Notes under the pieces: generated by a model
Databases searched by the model: none
Seen by the model: only the letters and a program-made list of their open reading frames with translations
What the model was told of the DNA's origin: nothing
Translations under genes and position numbers: made by a program
Assembly: GCA_035526825.1 (NCBI GenBank)
Contig: DATLBT010000112.1
Span: forward strand, 1-11,782
DNA length: 11,782 nucleotides
Source of the DNA: JACPFV01 sp035526825
Lineage (GTDB): Bacteria; Pseudomonadota; Gammaproteobacteria; Nevskiales; Nevskiaceae
Reading direction: 5' to 3'
In this document: positions 1-7,002 of the stretch, piece by piece
How positions within the stretch are numbered: position 1 is the stretch's first letter
How the letters are laid out: the number at the start of each line of letters is the position of its first letter

Positions 1-166
1 CTTCGGTGCCCGCGAAGCGCGGGCCAACCTCCGTGGCCAGTGAGCGGGCGATGGCATGCGCCGTGTCGTCATCGGGTCTGGCGAGTGCCTCGTAGTCGAG
101 GCGCGGGTCGTGCGGCAGCTCGGCGCAGCCCGCAAGCAGAAGCGCCCCCAGGCTAGCGCCGCGCAC
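1..166 (-). CDS. Probable lipoprotein, M28-peptidase-like N-terminus (partial)
   Basis: Only the first 55 codons are inside the window; the gene runs off the left edge. I read a GTG start at 166 because an AGGAG ribosome binding site (174-178) sits 7 bases upstream. The protein begins with a short hydrophobic stretch and a lipobox, LLLAGC, with the acylated cysteine at residue 14, so it should be exported and lipid-anchored. The end of the visible part reads TEVGPRFAGTE. A 'VGPR-x-AGT' phrase after an ARSLA-type helix is typical of the N-terminal region of M28-family zinc aminopeptidases, but the catalytic domain is outside the window, so the family call is an inference. The first 14 bases overlap the end of tadA and the binding site lies inside tadA, which suggests translational coupling to the gua operon. 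The lipoprotein call is fairly secure; the peptidase call is moderate. Confidence 0.55.
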   Translation of the reverse strand, partial: MRGASLGALLLAGCAELPHDPRLDYEALARPDDDTAHAIARSLATEVGPRFAGTE

Positions 167-611
167 GAAAGAACTCCTGCAGCAGCGCGCCGCACTCGGC
201 AGCGAGCACACCGCCCGTCCAGTCGGGCGTGTGATTGAGGCGCGGATTGGCAATGACGTCGTAGACCGAGTTCACGGCTCCGGCCCTGGGGTCGCTGGCA
301 CCGAACACGACGCGCGCGATACGCGCGTGGATGATCGCGCCGGCACACATCACGCACGGCTCCAGCGTGACGTAGAGCGTGAGCCCGCCGAGCCGGTAAT
401 TTTTCAGCGCCGCCGCCGCCGCGCGCATCGCGACCAGCTCGGCGTGCGCCGAAGGATCATGACTGGCGATCGGCTGGTTCCAGCCTTCGGCAACAACGGC
501 GTCGCCCTGCACCACCACCGCGCCGACGGGCACTTCGCCCAGGTCCTGCGCGCGCCGCGCGAGATTCAGCGCGTGGCGCATCCACGACTCGTCGGTCGGG
601 GCTACTCCCAC
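153..611 (-). CDS. tadA: tRNA-specific adenosine deaminase TadA
   Basis: TadA deaminates the wobble adenosine A34 of tRNA-Arg(ACG) to inosine in the cytoplasm, so that one tRNA reads three arginine codons. The 152-residue product has the zinc-dependent cytidine/deoxycytidylate deaminase fold. HAE at 56-58 supplies the zinc-binding histidine and the proton-shuttling glutamate, and PCVMC at 85-89 supplies the two zinc cysteines. The N-terminal helix ESWMRHALNLARRA matches the usual TadA start region. I chose GTG at 611, because starting at the ATG at 581 would remove part of that helix; neither has a strong ribosome binding site. The start overlaps the end of guaA by 10 bases, so it is probably translated by coupling within the guaB-guaA operon. 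In E. coli tadA lies elsewhere, so this linkage is a lineage trait. Identity is secure; the exact start is less so. Confidence 0.93.
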   Translation of the reverse strand: MGVAPTDESWMRHALNLARRAQDLGEVPVGAVVVQGDAVVAEGWNQPIASHDPSAHAELVAMRAAAAALKNYRLGGLTLYVTLEPCVMCAGAIIHARIARVVFGASDPRAGAVNSVYDVIANPRLNHTPDWTGGVLAAECGALLQEFFRARR

Positions 612-2188
612 TCGATGGTCGCCGGCGGCTTGCCGGAAATGTCGTAGACCACGCGCGAGATGCCCGGCACCTCGTTGACGATGCGCCGCGCCACCACGTC
701 GAGCAACTCGTAGGGCAGGTGCGCCCAATGCGCGGTCATGAAATCGACCGTCTGCACCGCGCGGAGAGCGACCACCGGCTCATGGCGGCGGCCGTCGCCC
801 ATCACGCCGACGCTGTTGACCGGCAGGAACACCGCGAAAGCCTGCGAGGTCTGCTCGTACCAGCCAGCCTTGCGCAGCTCGTGGATGAAGATCGCGTCGG
901 CCTTGCGCAGCGTGTCCGCGGCCTGCGCGGTGACCTCCTCGAGGATGCGCACGCCGAGGCCCGGACCCGGGAACGGGTGCCGGTCGATCATCTCGCGCGG
1001 CAGGCCGAGCTCGAGGCCGATCTTGCGAACCTCGTCCTTGAACAGCTCGCGCAGCGGCTCGACGAGCTTGAGCTTCATGTGCTCGGGCAAACCGCCGACG
1101 TTGTGGTGGCTCTTGATGACGTGGGCCTTCTTGGTCTTGGCGCCGGCCGACTCGATGACGTCGGGATAGATGGTGCCCTGCGCCAGGAAGTCGACATCCT
1201 TCAGCTGGGTTGCCTCTTCATCGAACACCTCGATGAACAGCCGGCCAATGATCTTGCGCTTCTTCTCGGGATCGATGACACCCTTGAGCTCGCGGAAGAA
1301 GCGCTCGGCGGCGTTGACGCGAATGACCTTCACGCCAAGGTGCTTGCCGAACACCTGCATGACCTGGTCGCCCTCGTCCTGGCGCAGCAGGCCGTGGTCG
1401 ACGAATACGCAGGTGAGCTGGGGACCGATGGCCTTGTGCAACAGCGCAGCAACGACGGACGAATCCACGCCGCCGGAAAGTCCGAGCAGCACCTTGCCGG
1501 AGCCGACTTGCTCGCGCACCCGCGCCGTCAAATCCTCAACGATCTTCCCCGGATTCCACGAATCGCCGCAGCCGCAGAAATCATGGATGAAGCGCGACAG
1601 GATCCGCGTGCCCTGCTTGGTGTGCGTGACTTCAGGGTGGAACTGCACGCCGTAGAAGCGGCGCGCGTCGTCGGCCATGGCGGCGAGCGGCAGGTCCTGC
1701 GTCGAGCCGATGACCTTGAACCCATCCGGCAGCACGGTGACGCGGTCGCCGTGCGACATCCAGCAGTCGAGTTGCGCGTGGCCCTTGGCGTTGACGCGAT
1801 CCTCGATGTCCTTGAGCAGGTCCGAGTGGCCGCGCGCGCGCACCTCGGCGTAGCCGAACTCGCGCGAGTGCGTGCCCTCGACCGTGCCGCCGAGTTGCTT
1901 CGCCATCGTCTGCATGCCGTAGCAAATGCCGAGCACCGGCACGCCGAGCTTGAAGACGGCCTCGGGCGCTTTTGGAGCGTTCTGCTCGAGCGTGGACTCC
2001 GGGCCGCCGCCGAGGATCACGCCCTTGGGCGCAAAAGCCTTTACTTCGGCATCGGGCGCATCCCACGGCAGGATTTCGGAATAAACCCCGAGCTCGCGAA
2101 CGCGGCGCGCGATCAACTGGGTGTACTGGCCCCCGAAGTCGAGGATCAGGATCTTGTCGCGGTGGATATCGGCGGAAGGCGCCGACAC
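602..2188 (-). CDS. guaA: GMP synthase (glutamine-hydrolysing)
   Basis: GuaA aminates XMP to GMP using glutamine and ATP, the last step of guanine nucleotide synthesis. The 528-residue protein has the normal family length and order. The class I glutamine amidotransferase domain (about 10-205) has nucleophile Cys89 in GICYGMQ and the His184/Glu186 pair in QFHPEV. The ATP pyrophosphatase domain (about 210-400) has the PP-loop SGGVDSS at 238-244. The C-terminal dimerisation domain ends in KPPATIEWE, the standard GuaA terminus. The start is GTG at 2188, with GGAG (2196-2199) 7 bases upstream inside the last codons of guaB. guaB ends one base before, so the two are cotranscribed and probably coupled. 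Nothing is truncated or missing. Confidence 0.98.
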   Translation of the reverse strand: MSAPSADIHRDKILILDFGGQYTQLIARRVRELGVYSEILPWDAPDAEVKAFAPKGVILGGGPESTLEQNAPKAPEAVFKLGVPVLGICYGMQTMAKQLGGTVEGTHSREFGYAEVRARGHSDLLKDIEDRVNAKGHAQLDCWMSHGDRVTVLPDGFKVIGSTQDLPLAAMADDARRFYGVQFHPEVTHTKQGTRILSRFIHDFCGCGDSWNPGKIVEDLTARVREQVGSGKVLLGLSGGVDSSVVAALLHKAIGPQLTCVFVDHGLLRQDEGDQVMQVFGKHLGVKVIRVNAAERFFRELKGVIDPEKKRKIIGRLFIEVFDEEATQLKDVDFLAQGTIYPDVIESAGAKTKKAHVIKSHHNVGGLPEHMKLKLVEPLRELFKDEVRKIGLELGLPREMIDRHPFPGPGLGVRILEEVTAQAADTLRKADAIFIHELRKAGWYEQTSQAFAVFLPVNSVGVMGDGRRHEPVVALRAVQTVDFMTAHWAHLPYELLDVVARRIVNEVPGISRVVYDISGKPPATIEWE

Positions 2189-2189
2189 C

Positions 2190-3662
2190 TCAGGTCTCCG
2201 TCCGGTAATTCGGCGCTTCCTTGGTGATGCTCACGTCGTGGACGTGGGATTCCTTGATGCCGGCCGAGGTGATCTTCACGAACGTCGGCCGGGTGCGCAG
2301 CTCCTCGATCGACCTGCAACCCGTGTAGCCCATGCAGGCACGCAGGCCGCCGACCAGCTGATGCACGATCGCGGACATCGGGCCCTTGTACGGAACGCGG
2401 CCTTCGACACCCTCCGGCACCAGCTTGTCGAGCTCCGAGGTCGTGTCCTGGAAATAGCGGTCCTTGCTGCCTTGCGCTTGCGACATCGCGCCGAGCGAAC
2501 CCATGCCGCGGTAGCTCTTGTAGGAGCGGCCCTGGTACAGCTCGACTTCGCCCGGCGCCTCTTCGGTACCGGCGAACATCGAGCCGATCATCACGCAGTG
2601 CGCGCCGGCGGCCAGCGCCTTGGCCACGTCGCCGGAAAAGCGGATGCCGCCGTCGGAGATAACCGGGATGCGGTTGCCGCGCAGCCCCTCGGCAGCGGCC
2701 ATCACCGCGCTGATCTGCGGCACGCCGACGCCGGCCACGACACGTGTGGTGCAAATCGATCCGGGCCCGATGCCGACCTTGACGGCATCGGCGCCGGCGT
2801 CCGCCAGCGCCAGCGCGCCCTCGGCAGTGGCGATGTTGCCGCCGATCAATTGCAGCTTCGGATACTTCTTCTTGATCTTCGCAACGCGGTCGAGCACGCC
2901 CTTGCTGTGGCCATGCGCGGTGTCGACCACGATGATGTCGACGTCGGCCTCGACCAGCTGGGCGACGCGGTCCTCGGTCTCCGGGCCGGTGCCGACCGCG
3001 GCGCCAACACGCAGGCGGCCTTCGCCGTCCTTGCACGCGAGCGGATAGTCGCTCGACTTCTGGATGTCCTTGACCGTGATCATGCCGCGCAGCTTGAACT
3101 TGGCGTCGACGACCAGGACTTTCTCGATGCGGTGCTCGTGCAACTTGCGGATGACCTCGTCGCGCGAGGCGCCCTCGCGCACCGTGACCAGGCGTTGCTT
3201 GGGCGTCATCGCAATCGACACCGGCTCGGTGAAGCGGCGTTCGAAGCGCAGGTCGCGGCTGGTGACGATGCCAACCAGCTGGCCGTCCTTGTCCACCACC
3301 GGGACGCCGGAGATGCGGTTGGCGCGGGTCAGCTTGAGCACCTCGCCGATGCTCATGTCGGGCGGCACCACGATCGGCTCGGTGATGACACCGGACTCGT
3401 ACTTCTTGACTGCGCGCACCTCGGCCGCCTGCTGCGCCGCGGTCATGTTCTTGTGGACGATGCCAAGCCCGCCTTCCTGCGCCAGCGCGATCGCGAGCCG
3501 CGACTGGGTCACGGTGTCCATCGCCGAGGACAGCAGCGGGATGTTGAGCGCGATCGTGCGGGTGAGCTGGGTCTTGAGCTCGACCTGTCGCGGCAGGACT
3601 TCCGAGTACGCCGGCTGGAGCAGGACGTCGTCGAAGGTCAGCGCTTCGGTCTGGATGCGCAT
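2190..3662 (-). CDS. guaB: Inosine-5'-monophosphate dehydrogenase
   Basis: GuaB oxidises IMP to XMP with NAD+, the committed step to guanine nucleotides. The 490-residue protein shows the (beta/alpha)8 barrel interrupted by two CBS domains (about 92-208), which in this family bind purine nucleotides and tune activity. The active-site loop GSICTTRVV at 301-309 carries the catalytic Cys304. Asp248 in DTAHGHS and Asp337 in SDGGI are the expected NAD/IMP-binding positions, and the flap is around GRVPYKG (421-427). I start at ATG 3662 (MRIQTEALTFDDVLL), the family's normal start. An in-frame ATG at 3722 would add 20 residues but sits at the predicted transcription start with no room for a ribosome binding site. 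It is the first gene of the operon with guaA, tadA and the lipoprotein gene, driven by the promoter at 3728-3756. Confidence 0.98.
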   Translation of the reverse strand: MRIQTEALTFDDVLLQPAYSEVLPRQVELKTQLTRTIALNIPLLSSAMDTVTQSRLAIALAQEGGLGIVHKNMTAAQQAAEVRAVKKYESGVITEPIVVPPDMSIGEVLKLTRANRISGVPVVDKDGQLVGIVTSRDLRFERRFTEPVSIAMTPKQRLVTVREGASRDEVIRKLHEHRIEKVLVVDAKFKLRGMITVKDIQKSSDYPLACKDGEGRLRVGAAVGTGPETEDRVAQLVEADVDIIVVDTAHGHSKGVLDRVAKIKKKYPKLQLIGGNIATAEGALALADAGADAVKVGIGPGSICTTRVVAGVGVPQISAVMAAAEGLRGNRIPVISDGGIRFSGDVAKALAAGAHCVMIGSMFAGTEEAPGEVELYQGRSYKSYRGMGSLGAMSQAQGSKDRYFQDTTSELDKLVPEGVEGRVPYKGPMSAIVHQLVGGLRACMGYTGCRSIEELRTRPTFVKITSAGIKESHVHDVSITKEAPNYRTET

Positions 3663-3669
3663 GTGAGAA

Positions 3670-3687
3670 GAGCCCTTCGCAGGGCTC
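3670..3687 (-). promoter_or_regulatory. Hairpin with GNRA loop in the guaB leader
   Basis: In the minus-strand transcript GAGCCCT and AGGGCTC form a perfect 7-bp stem closed by GCGA, which fits the stable GNRA tetraloop rule. The stem ends 7 bases before the guaB ATG. The only Shine-Dalgarno-like cores nearby, AAGG and GGAG, both lie wholly or mostly in the stem, so the structure could limit ribosome access. No U-run follows, so it is not an intrinsic terminator. The hairpin is seen directly; a regulatory role is inference. Confidence 0.5.
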
Positions 3688-3727
3688 CGGGGCGTGCTTT
3701 TCGGGTTTTTGTATGCGGCCATGGAAT

Positions 3728-3756
3728 ATTATACAGAATGATTTCGCCCACCCCAA
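3728..3756 (-). promoter_or_regulatory. Sigma-70 promoter of the guaB operon
   Basis: On the minus strand a perfect -10 hexamer TATAAT (3728-3733) lies exactly 17 bases downstream of a -35-like TTGGGG (3751-3756). Transcription would start near 3720-3722, giving a leader of about 60 bases before guaB. The -35 box lies inside the first codons of the divergent gene xseA, so guaB expression and the xseA start are physically linked. The consensus -10 and ideal spacing make this a good prediction in such GC-rich DNA; the -35 matches only in part. Confidence 0.75.
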
Positions 3757-4958
3757 CGCGCCAGGTTTACACCGTTTCCGAGCTGGCCGGGCTGCTGCGC
3801 GGGCTGGTCGAAAGCGCCCTGCCGGCGCTGTGGATCGAGGGCGAGGTTTCCAACTTCAGGAATCCATCCGGCCACTGGTACTTCACGCTGAAGGACGCCC
3901 AGTGCCAGATCCGCTGCTGCATGTTCAAGGGCCGCAATTACCTGGTGCGGCCGTCGCCGAAAGACGGTGACCAGGTGCGGCTGCGCGCGCAGCTCGGCTA
4001 CTACGAGGGTCGCGGCGAGCTGCAGCTGGTGGTCGAGCACCTCGAGCCGGCCGGTGAAGGCGCGCTGCTGCGCTCGTTCGAGCAGCTGAAGGCGAAGCTC
4101 GCCGCCGAGGGCCTGTTCGACCAGAAGCTCAAGCGCCCGCTGCCGGCGGTGCCGCGCGGCATCGGCATCGTGACGTCCGCCACCGCCGCGGCGCTGCAGG
4201 ACATCCTGACCACACTGCGCAGGCGCTATCCGCTCGGCCGCGTGTTCGTCGACGCAGTGCCCGTGCAGGGCGATGCCGCCTGCCCCGCTGTGTGTCACGC
4301 ACTGAAGACGCTGCCGCAGCGCGCACCTGTCGATGTGATCATCCTGGCGCGCGGCGGCGGCTCCCTCGAAGACCTGTGGTGCTTCAACCACGAGAGCATC
4401 GCGCGCGCGATCCGCGCCTGCGCGGTCCCCGTCGTGACCGGCATCGGGCACGAGATCGACTTCACCATTGCCGACTTCGCTGCCGACCTGCGCGCGCCGA
4501 CGCCGACCGGCGCCGCCGAGCGCGTCGCGCCGGATGTCGCCGATTGGCGCGCCCAGCTCGACGAACTCGGGTCGGGCCTTGCGAATGCGATGCGCGCACG
4601 CCTCGAGACGCTGCGCCTTTCGCTCGACGGCCGCCGCGAGCGCCTGGACCGGGCGCACCCGGGTCGGCGCCTTCAGCAGATCCACCAGCGGCTCGACGAG
4701 CTCCACGAAAGGCTGCGCCAGGGACTCAACCGCGGACTCGCCGAGCGGCGCAAGCACCTCAAGGGCCTCACGGCGCTGGTGAAGTCGCTGGGACCGGCCG
4801 CGGTGCTGGCGCGAGGTTATGCCATCGTGCACGCGGCGGACGGGTCGATCGTGCGCGACGCGGCGGCGGTGGAGGCCGGCGCCGCGCTGGAAATCGCGCT
4901 CGCCCGTGGAGCCGTGCACGCTACTGCAAACGGCAAGGCTCGCAAGTTGTCATCCTGA
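3738..4958 (+). CDS. xseA: Exodeoxyribonuclease VII large subunit
   Basis: XseA is the catalytic subunit of exonuclease VII, which degrades single-stranded DNA from both ends together with several copies of XseB (not in this window). The 406-residue product has an N-terminal OB-fold (about 7-100, with the WIEGEVSNF and SGHWYFTLKD signatures). The catalytic core includes GIGIVTSATAAA (141-152), ARGGGSLEDLWCFN (204-217), GIGHEIDFTIAD (235-246) and LRAPTPTGAAE (251-261). A helical, probably coiled-coil stretch (about 265-345) and a C-terminal cap beginning ARGYAIV follow. It is shorter than the roughly 450-residue E. coli protein, mostly in the coiled coil. ATG 3738 gives the family's normal N-terminus, but no clear ribosome binding site precedes it. 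The last two codons and the stop lie inside a REP-like repeat, so the original C-terminus may have been longer. Confidence 0.96.
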   Translation: MISPTPTRQVYTVSELAGLLRGLVESALPALWIEGEVSNFRNPSGHWYFTLKDAQCQIRCCMFKGRNYLVRPSPKDGDQVRLRAQLGYYEGRGELQLVVEHLEPAGEGALLRSFEQLKAKLAAEGLFDQKLKRPLPAVPRGIGIVTSATAAALQDILTTLRRRYPLGRVFVDAVPVQGDAACPAVCHALKTLPQRAPVDVIILARGGGSLEDLWCFNHESIARAIRACAVPVVTGIGHEIDFTIADFAADLRAPTPTGAAERVAPDVADWRAQLDELGSGLANAMRARLETLRLSLDGRRERLDRAHPGRRLQQIHQRLDELHERLRQGLNRGLAERRKHLKGLTALVKSLGPAAVLARGYAIVHAADGSIVRDAAAVEAGAALEIALARGAVHATANGKARKLSS

Positions 4959-5030
4959 GCGAAAGCGAAGGATCGCGTACCGAAGCGGGCCGCCAGTTAA
5001 ACGCGATCCCTCGCTACGCTCGGGATGACA
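4948..5030. repeat. REP-like inverted repeat element between xseA and the VOC gene
   Basis: Two arms of about 30 bases (4948-4977 and 5002-5030) are near-perfect inverted copies, beginning TGTCATCC and ending GGATCGCG when both are read in the same direction. A 24-base spacer lies between them. Each arm is itself an imperfect palindrome around GAGCGaaaGCGA. The sequence type (GTCATCC-TGAGCG-GCGA-AGGATC) is one I know as a widespread dispersed bacterial palindrome that often gives 'HPERSEGSR' in spurious translations. It supplies the stop codon of xseA and fills the gap between convergent genes, so its transcript hairpin could protect or end both messages. No T-run flanks it, so it is not a classical intrinsic terminator. 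Only one copy lies in this window. Confidence 0.85.
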
Positions 5031-5040
5031 CGGGGTGCCA

Positions 5041-5556
5041 TCAACCCAAGTGCGTCGCGAATGTCCAGTGATATCCGTCGATGTCCTTGTACACGGCCGT
5101 GCGATCTCGCCAGAACTGGTCGGTCGGCGCCTGCACTTCAGTAGCCCCTGACCGCCGCGCGCGCACCGCGAGCGCGTCGACATCCGGCACATAGACATAG
5201 ATCGACAGGCTGTCACTCGCGCCCTGCGCCGGCGGCTGCAGGCCCATCGAGCCCTCGACCGGCCCGAACATGATCATCGCGCCGCCGAGGCCCATGCCGG
5301 CGTGCTGCACGCTGCCGTCTTCGCCGCGCATCAGCTGGCCCAGCACCTTGAAACCAAACGCTTTGGCGTAAAACTCGACACTGGCCTGGCCGTTGCGCAC
5401 CGTCATGTACGGCGACAATGTGGGCCAGCCGGCCGGGTTGCCGTCCTTGCCGCGCGCCGGCTTTTTCGGCGCTGCCTTGGTTTTTTTCGGGGCCGCTTTC
5501 TTCTTCGGGGCGACCTTCTTCGCGGGCACTCTCTTCTTGGCCGGCTTCTTTGCCAT
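5041..5556 (-). CDS. VOC (glyoxalase/PhnB-like) protein with Lys/Ala/Pro-rich tail
   Basis: A 171-residue protein in two parts. Residues 1-38 are a basic, low-complexity tail of AKK, PKK and KAAP units, with 15 lysines by residue 37 and no acidic residue before Asp38, like a histone H1 C-terminal tail. Residues 44-170 resemble the vicinal oxygen chelate superfamily: WPTLSPYMTVRNGQASVEFY opens the fold, and DQFWRDRTAVYKDIDGYHW followed by TFATH closes it, as in PhnB/glyoxalase-like proteins. The substrate cannot be told from sequence; the fold includes lyases, dioxygenases and binding proteins. ATG 5556 is chosen because GGAG (5563-5566) sits 6 bases upstream; a longer start would lose this site. 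It lies 35 bases after der on the same strand, in the place of E. coli yfgJ, and converges on xseA. The basic tail suggests nucleic-acid binding, which is inference. Confidence 0.85.
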   Translation of the reverse strand: MAKKPAKKRVPAKKVAPKKKAAPKKTKAAPKKPARGKDGNPAGWPTLSPYMTVRNGQASVEFYAKAFGFKVLGQLMRGEDGSVQHAGMGLGGAMIMFGPVEGSMGLQPPAQGASDSLSIYVYVPDVDALAVRARRSGATEVQAPTDQFWRDRTAVYKDIDGYHWTFATHLG

Positions 5557-5591
5557 GGATATCTCCGGGATCAGGGTCCGAAAGGGTAACG

Positions 5592-6992
5592 CTATTTCCA
5601 ACGATCCCGCTGGCGCGCGCGCTTCTTCACCTGGCGACCCGTCAGCACGTTTTTCTTGCCCTTGAACGGGTTGTCGCCGGTCTTCACTTCGACGCGCAGC
5701 GGCAAGCCCTTGAGGTCGAAGGCGCGGCGGAATTCATTGGTGAGGTAGCGCGTGTACGCGACCGGCAATTTTTCTGTCTGGTTGCCGTGCACGATGATGG
5801 TGATCGGGTCGCGGCCGCCGAGGTGCGCGTAACGCAGCTTGATGCGCCGGCCGACCACCGCCGGGGGCTGATGGTCGAACACCGCCTTCTCCAGCGCGCG
5901 GGTAAGGTCCGGCGTCTTGATCACGCGCTTGGTCGCCGCGGCGACATCGTCGACGTCCTTCATCAGTTCGCCGAGGCCGGAGCCGTGCAGCGCGGCGATG
6001 AAGTGGATCGGCATGAAGTCGAGGAACGGCAGCTTGAAGTCGATCGCTTCGCGCACGCGCTGGCGCGCCTTGCCCTCGAGGCCGTCCCACTTGTTGACCG
6101 CCAGCACCAGGCCGCGACCGCGCTCGGCGACGAGTCCCAGCAGCCGCGCATCGTGCACGCCGATCTCGTCCTGTGCGTCGACCACGGCGATGACGACGTC
6201 GGCCTGGTCGATCGCCTGCAGCGATTTCACCACCGAGATTTTTTCGACGAGTTCGCTGACGCGCGCGCGGCGGCGGATGCCGGCGGTGTCGACCAGCTCA
6301 TAGTCGCGGCCGTCATATTGAAACGGCACGGTGATGGAGTCGCGCGTGGTGCCGGGCTGGTCGGCGGTCAACACCCGATCCTCACCGACCAGCCGATTCA
6401 CCAGCGTCGACTTGCCGACGTTGGGCCGGCCGATGATGGCGACGCGCGTGGCGCCGCGCTTGCTCGAGGTCGTCGTCGCGGCATCGGCGGCCGGCGCGAA
6501 AGCCGCCAGCGCCACCTCGAGCGCGCCGCCAATTCCCTGCCCACGCTCGGCGGAGACCAGCTTCGGATCGCCCAGGCCAAGCCGGAAGAAATCGGCGGCG
6601 GCGTCGGCGCTCATGCCCTCGGCCTTGTTGATCAGCACCTGCACCGGCTTGCCGCGACGGCGCAGGTCGCGCGCGATGGTCTGGTCGATGCGGGTCATTC
6701 CCGCGCGCGCGTCGGTCAGGAACAGGATGGCGTCAGCCTCGTCGAGCGCGAGCTTCGCCTGGTCCTCGGCAAGCCGCGCCAGCCGGTCGCCCGCGTCAGG
6801 GCCGAGGCCGCCGGTGTCGACGACGATGAAGCGCTTGCCACCATGCTCGGCGAAGCCGTACTGGCGGTCGCGCGTGAGCCCTGGCAGGTCGGCGACGAGC
6901 GCGTCGCGTGTGCCAGTGAGCCGATTGAACAGCGTGGACTTGCCGACGTTCTGCCGGCCGACCAGCACGATGACCGGCAGGGTCGCGGTCAT
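5592..6992 (-). CDS. der: Ribosome biogenesis GTPase Der (EngA)
   Basis: Der is an essential tandem GTPase that helps mature the 50S ribosomal subunit. The 466-residue protein has the usual layout. G domain 1 has Walker A GRQNVGKST at 12-20, DTGG at 59-62 and the base-recognition motif NKAE at 122-125. A linker rich in Ala and Thr (about 165-182) follows. G domain 2 has GRPNVGKST at 188-196, DTAG at 235-238 and NKWD at 300-303. The C-terminal KH-like domain (about 350-440) ends in a basic tail (KKRARQRDRWK). NKAE in place of NKxD in the first domain occurs in other bacterial Der proteins as far as I recall, so I do not read it as a defect. ATG 6992 begins 10 bases after the bamB stop with no obvious ribosome binding site, so translation is probably coupled to bamB. 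Confidence 0.97.
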   Translation of the reverse strand: MTATLPVIVLVGRQNVGKSTLFNRLTGTRDALVADLPGLTRDRQYGFAEHGGKRFIVVDTGGLGPDAGDRLARLAEDQAKLALDEADAILFLTDARAGMTRIDQTIARDLRRRGKPVQVLINKAEGMSADAAADFFRLGLGDPKLVSAERGQGIGGALEVALAAFAPAADAATTTSSKRGATRVAIIGRPNVGKSTLVNRLVGEDRVLTADQPGTTRDSITVPFQYDGRDYELVDTAGIRRRARVSELVEKISVVKSLQAIDQADVVIAVVDAQDEIGVHDARLLGLVAERGRGLVLAVNKWDGLEGKARQRVREAIDFKLPFLDFMPIHFIAALHGSGLGELMKDVDDVAAATKRVIKTPDLTRALEKAVFDHQPPAVVGRRIKLRYAHLGGRDPITIIVHGNQTEKLPVAYTRYLTNEFRRAFDLKGLPLRVEVKTGDNPFKGKKNVLTGRQVKKRARQRDRWK

Positions 6993-7002
6993 CGTGGCGG
7001 GC

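Noticed and set aside
719..2227. 502-codon plus-strand open frame opposite guaA
   Set aside because: It is rich in Arg, Ala, Leu, His and Asp with no recognisable domain, and mirrors guaA codon structure, so it is a shadow frame.
2121..3737. Long plus-strand open frame leading into xseA
   Set aside because: It is antisense to guaB in GC-rich DNA with few stops; XseA homology begins only at 3738.
2146..3756. 536-codon minus-strand frame overlapping guaB
   Set aside because: It is a frameshifted reading of guaB; the guaB frame carries the complete IMP dehydrogenase sequence.
4948..5030. Rho-independent terminator for xseA
   Set aside because: The stem is strong, but no T-run follows on either strand.
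6618..6629. NKAE instead of NKxD in the first GTPase domain of Der as a defect
   Set aside because: This variant is, as far as I recall, found in other intact Der proteins, and all other G motifs are present.
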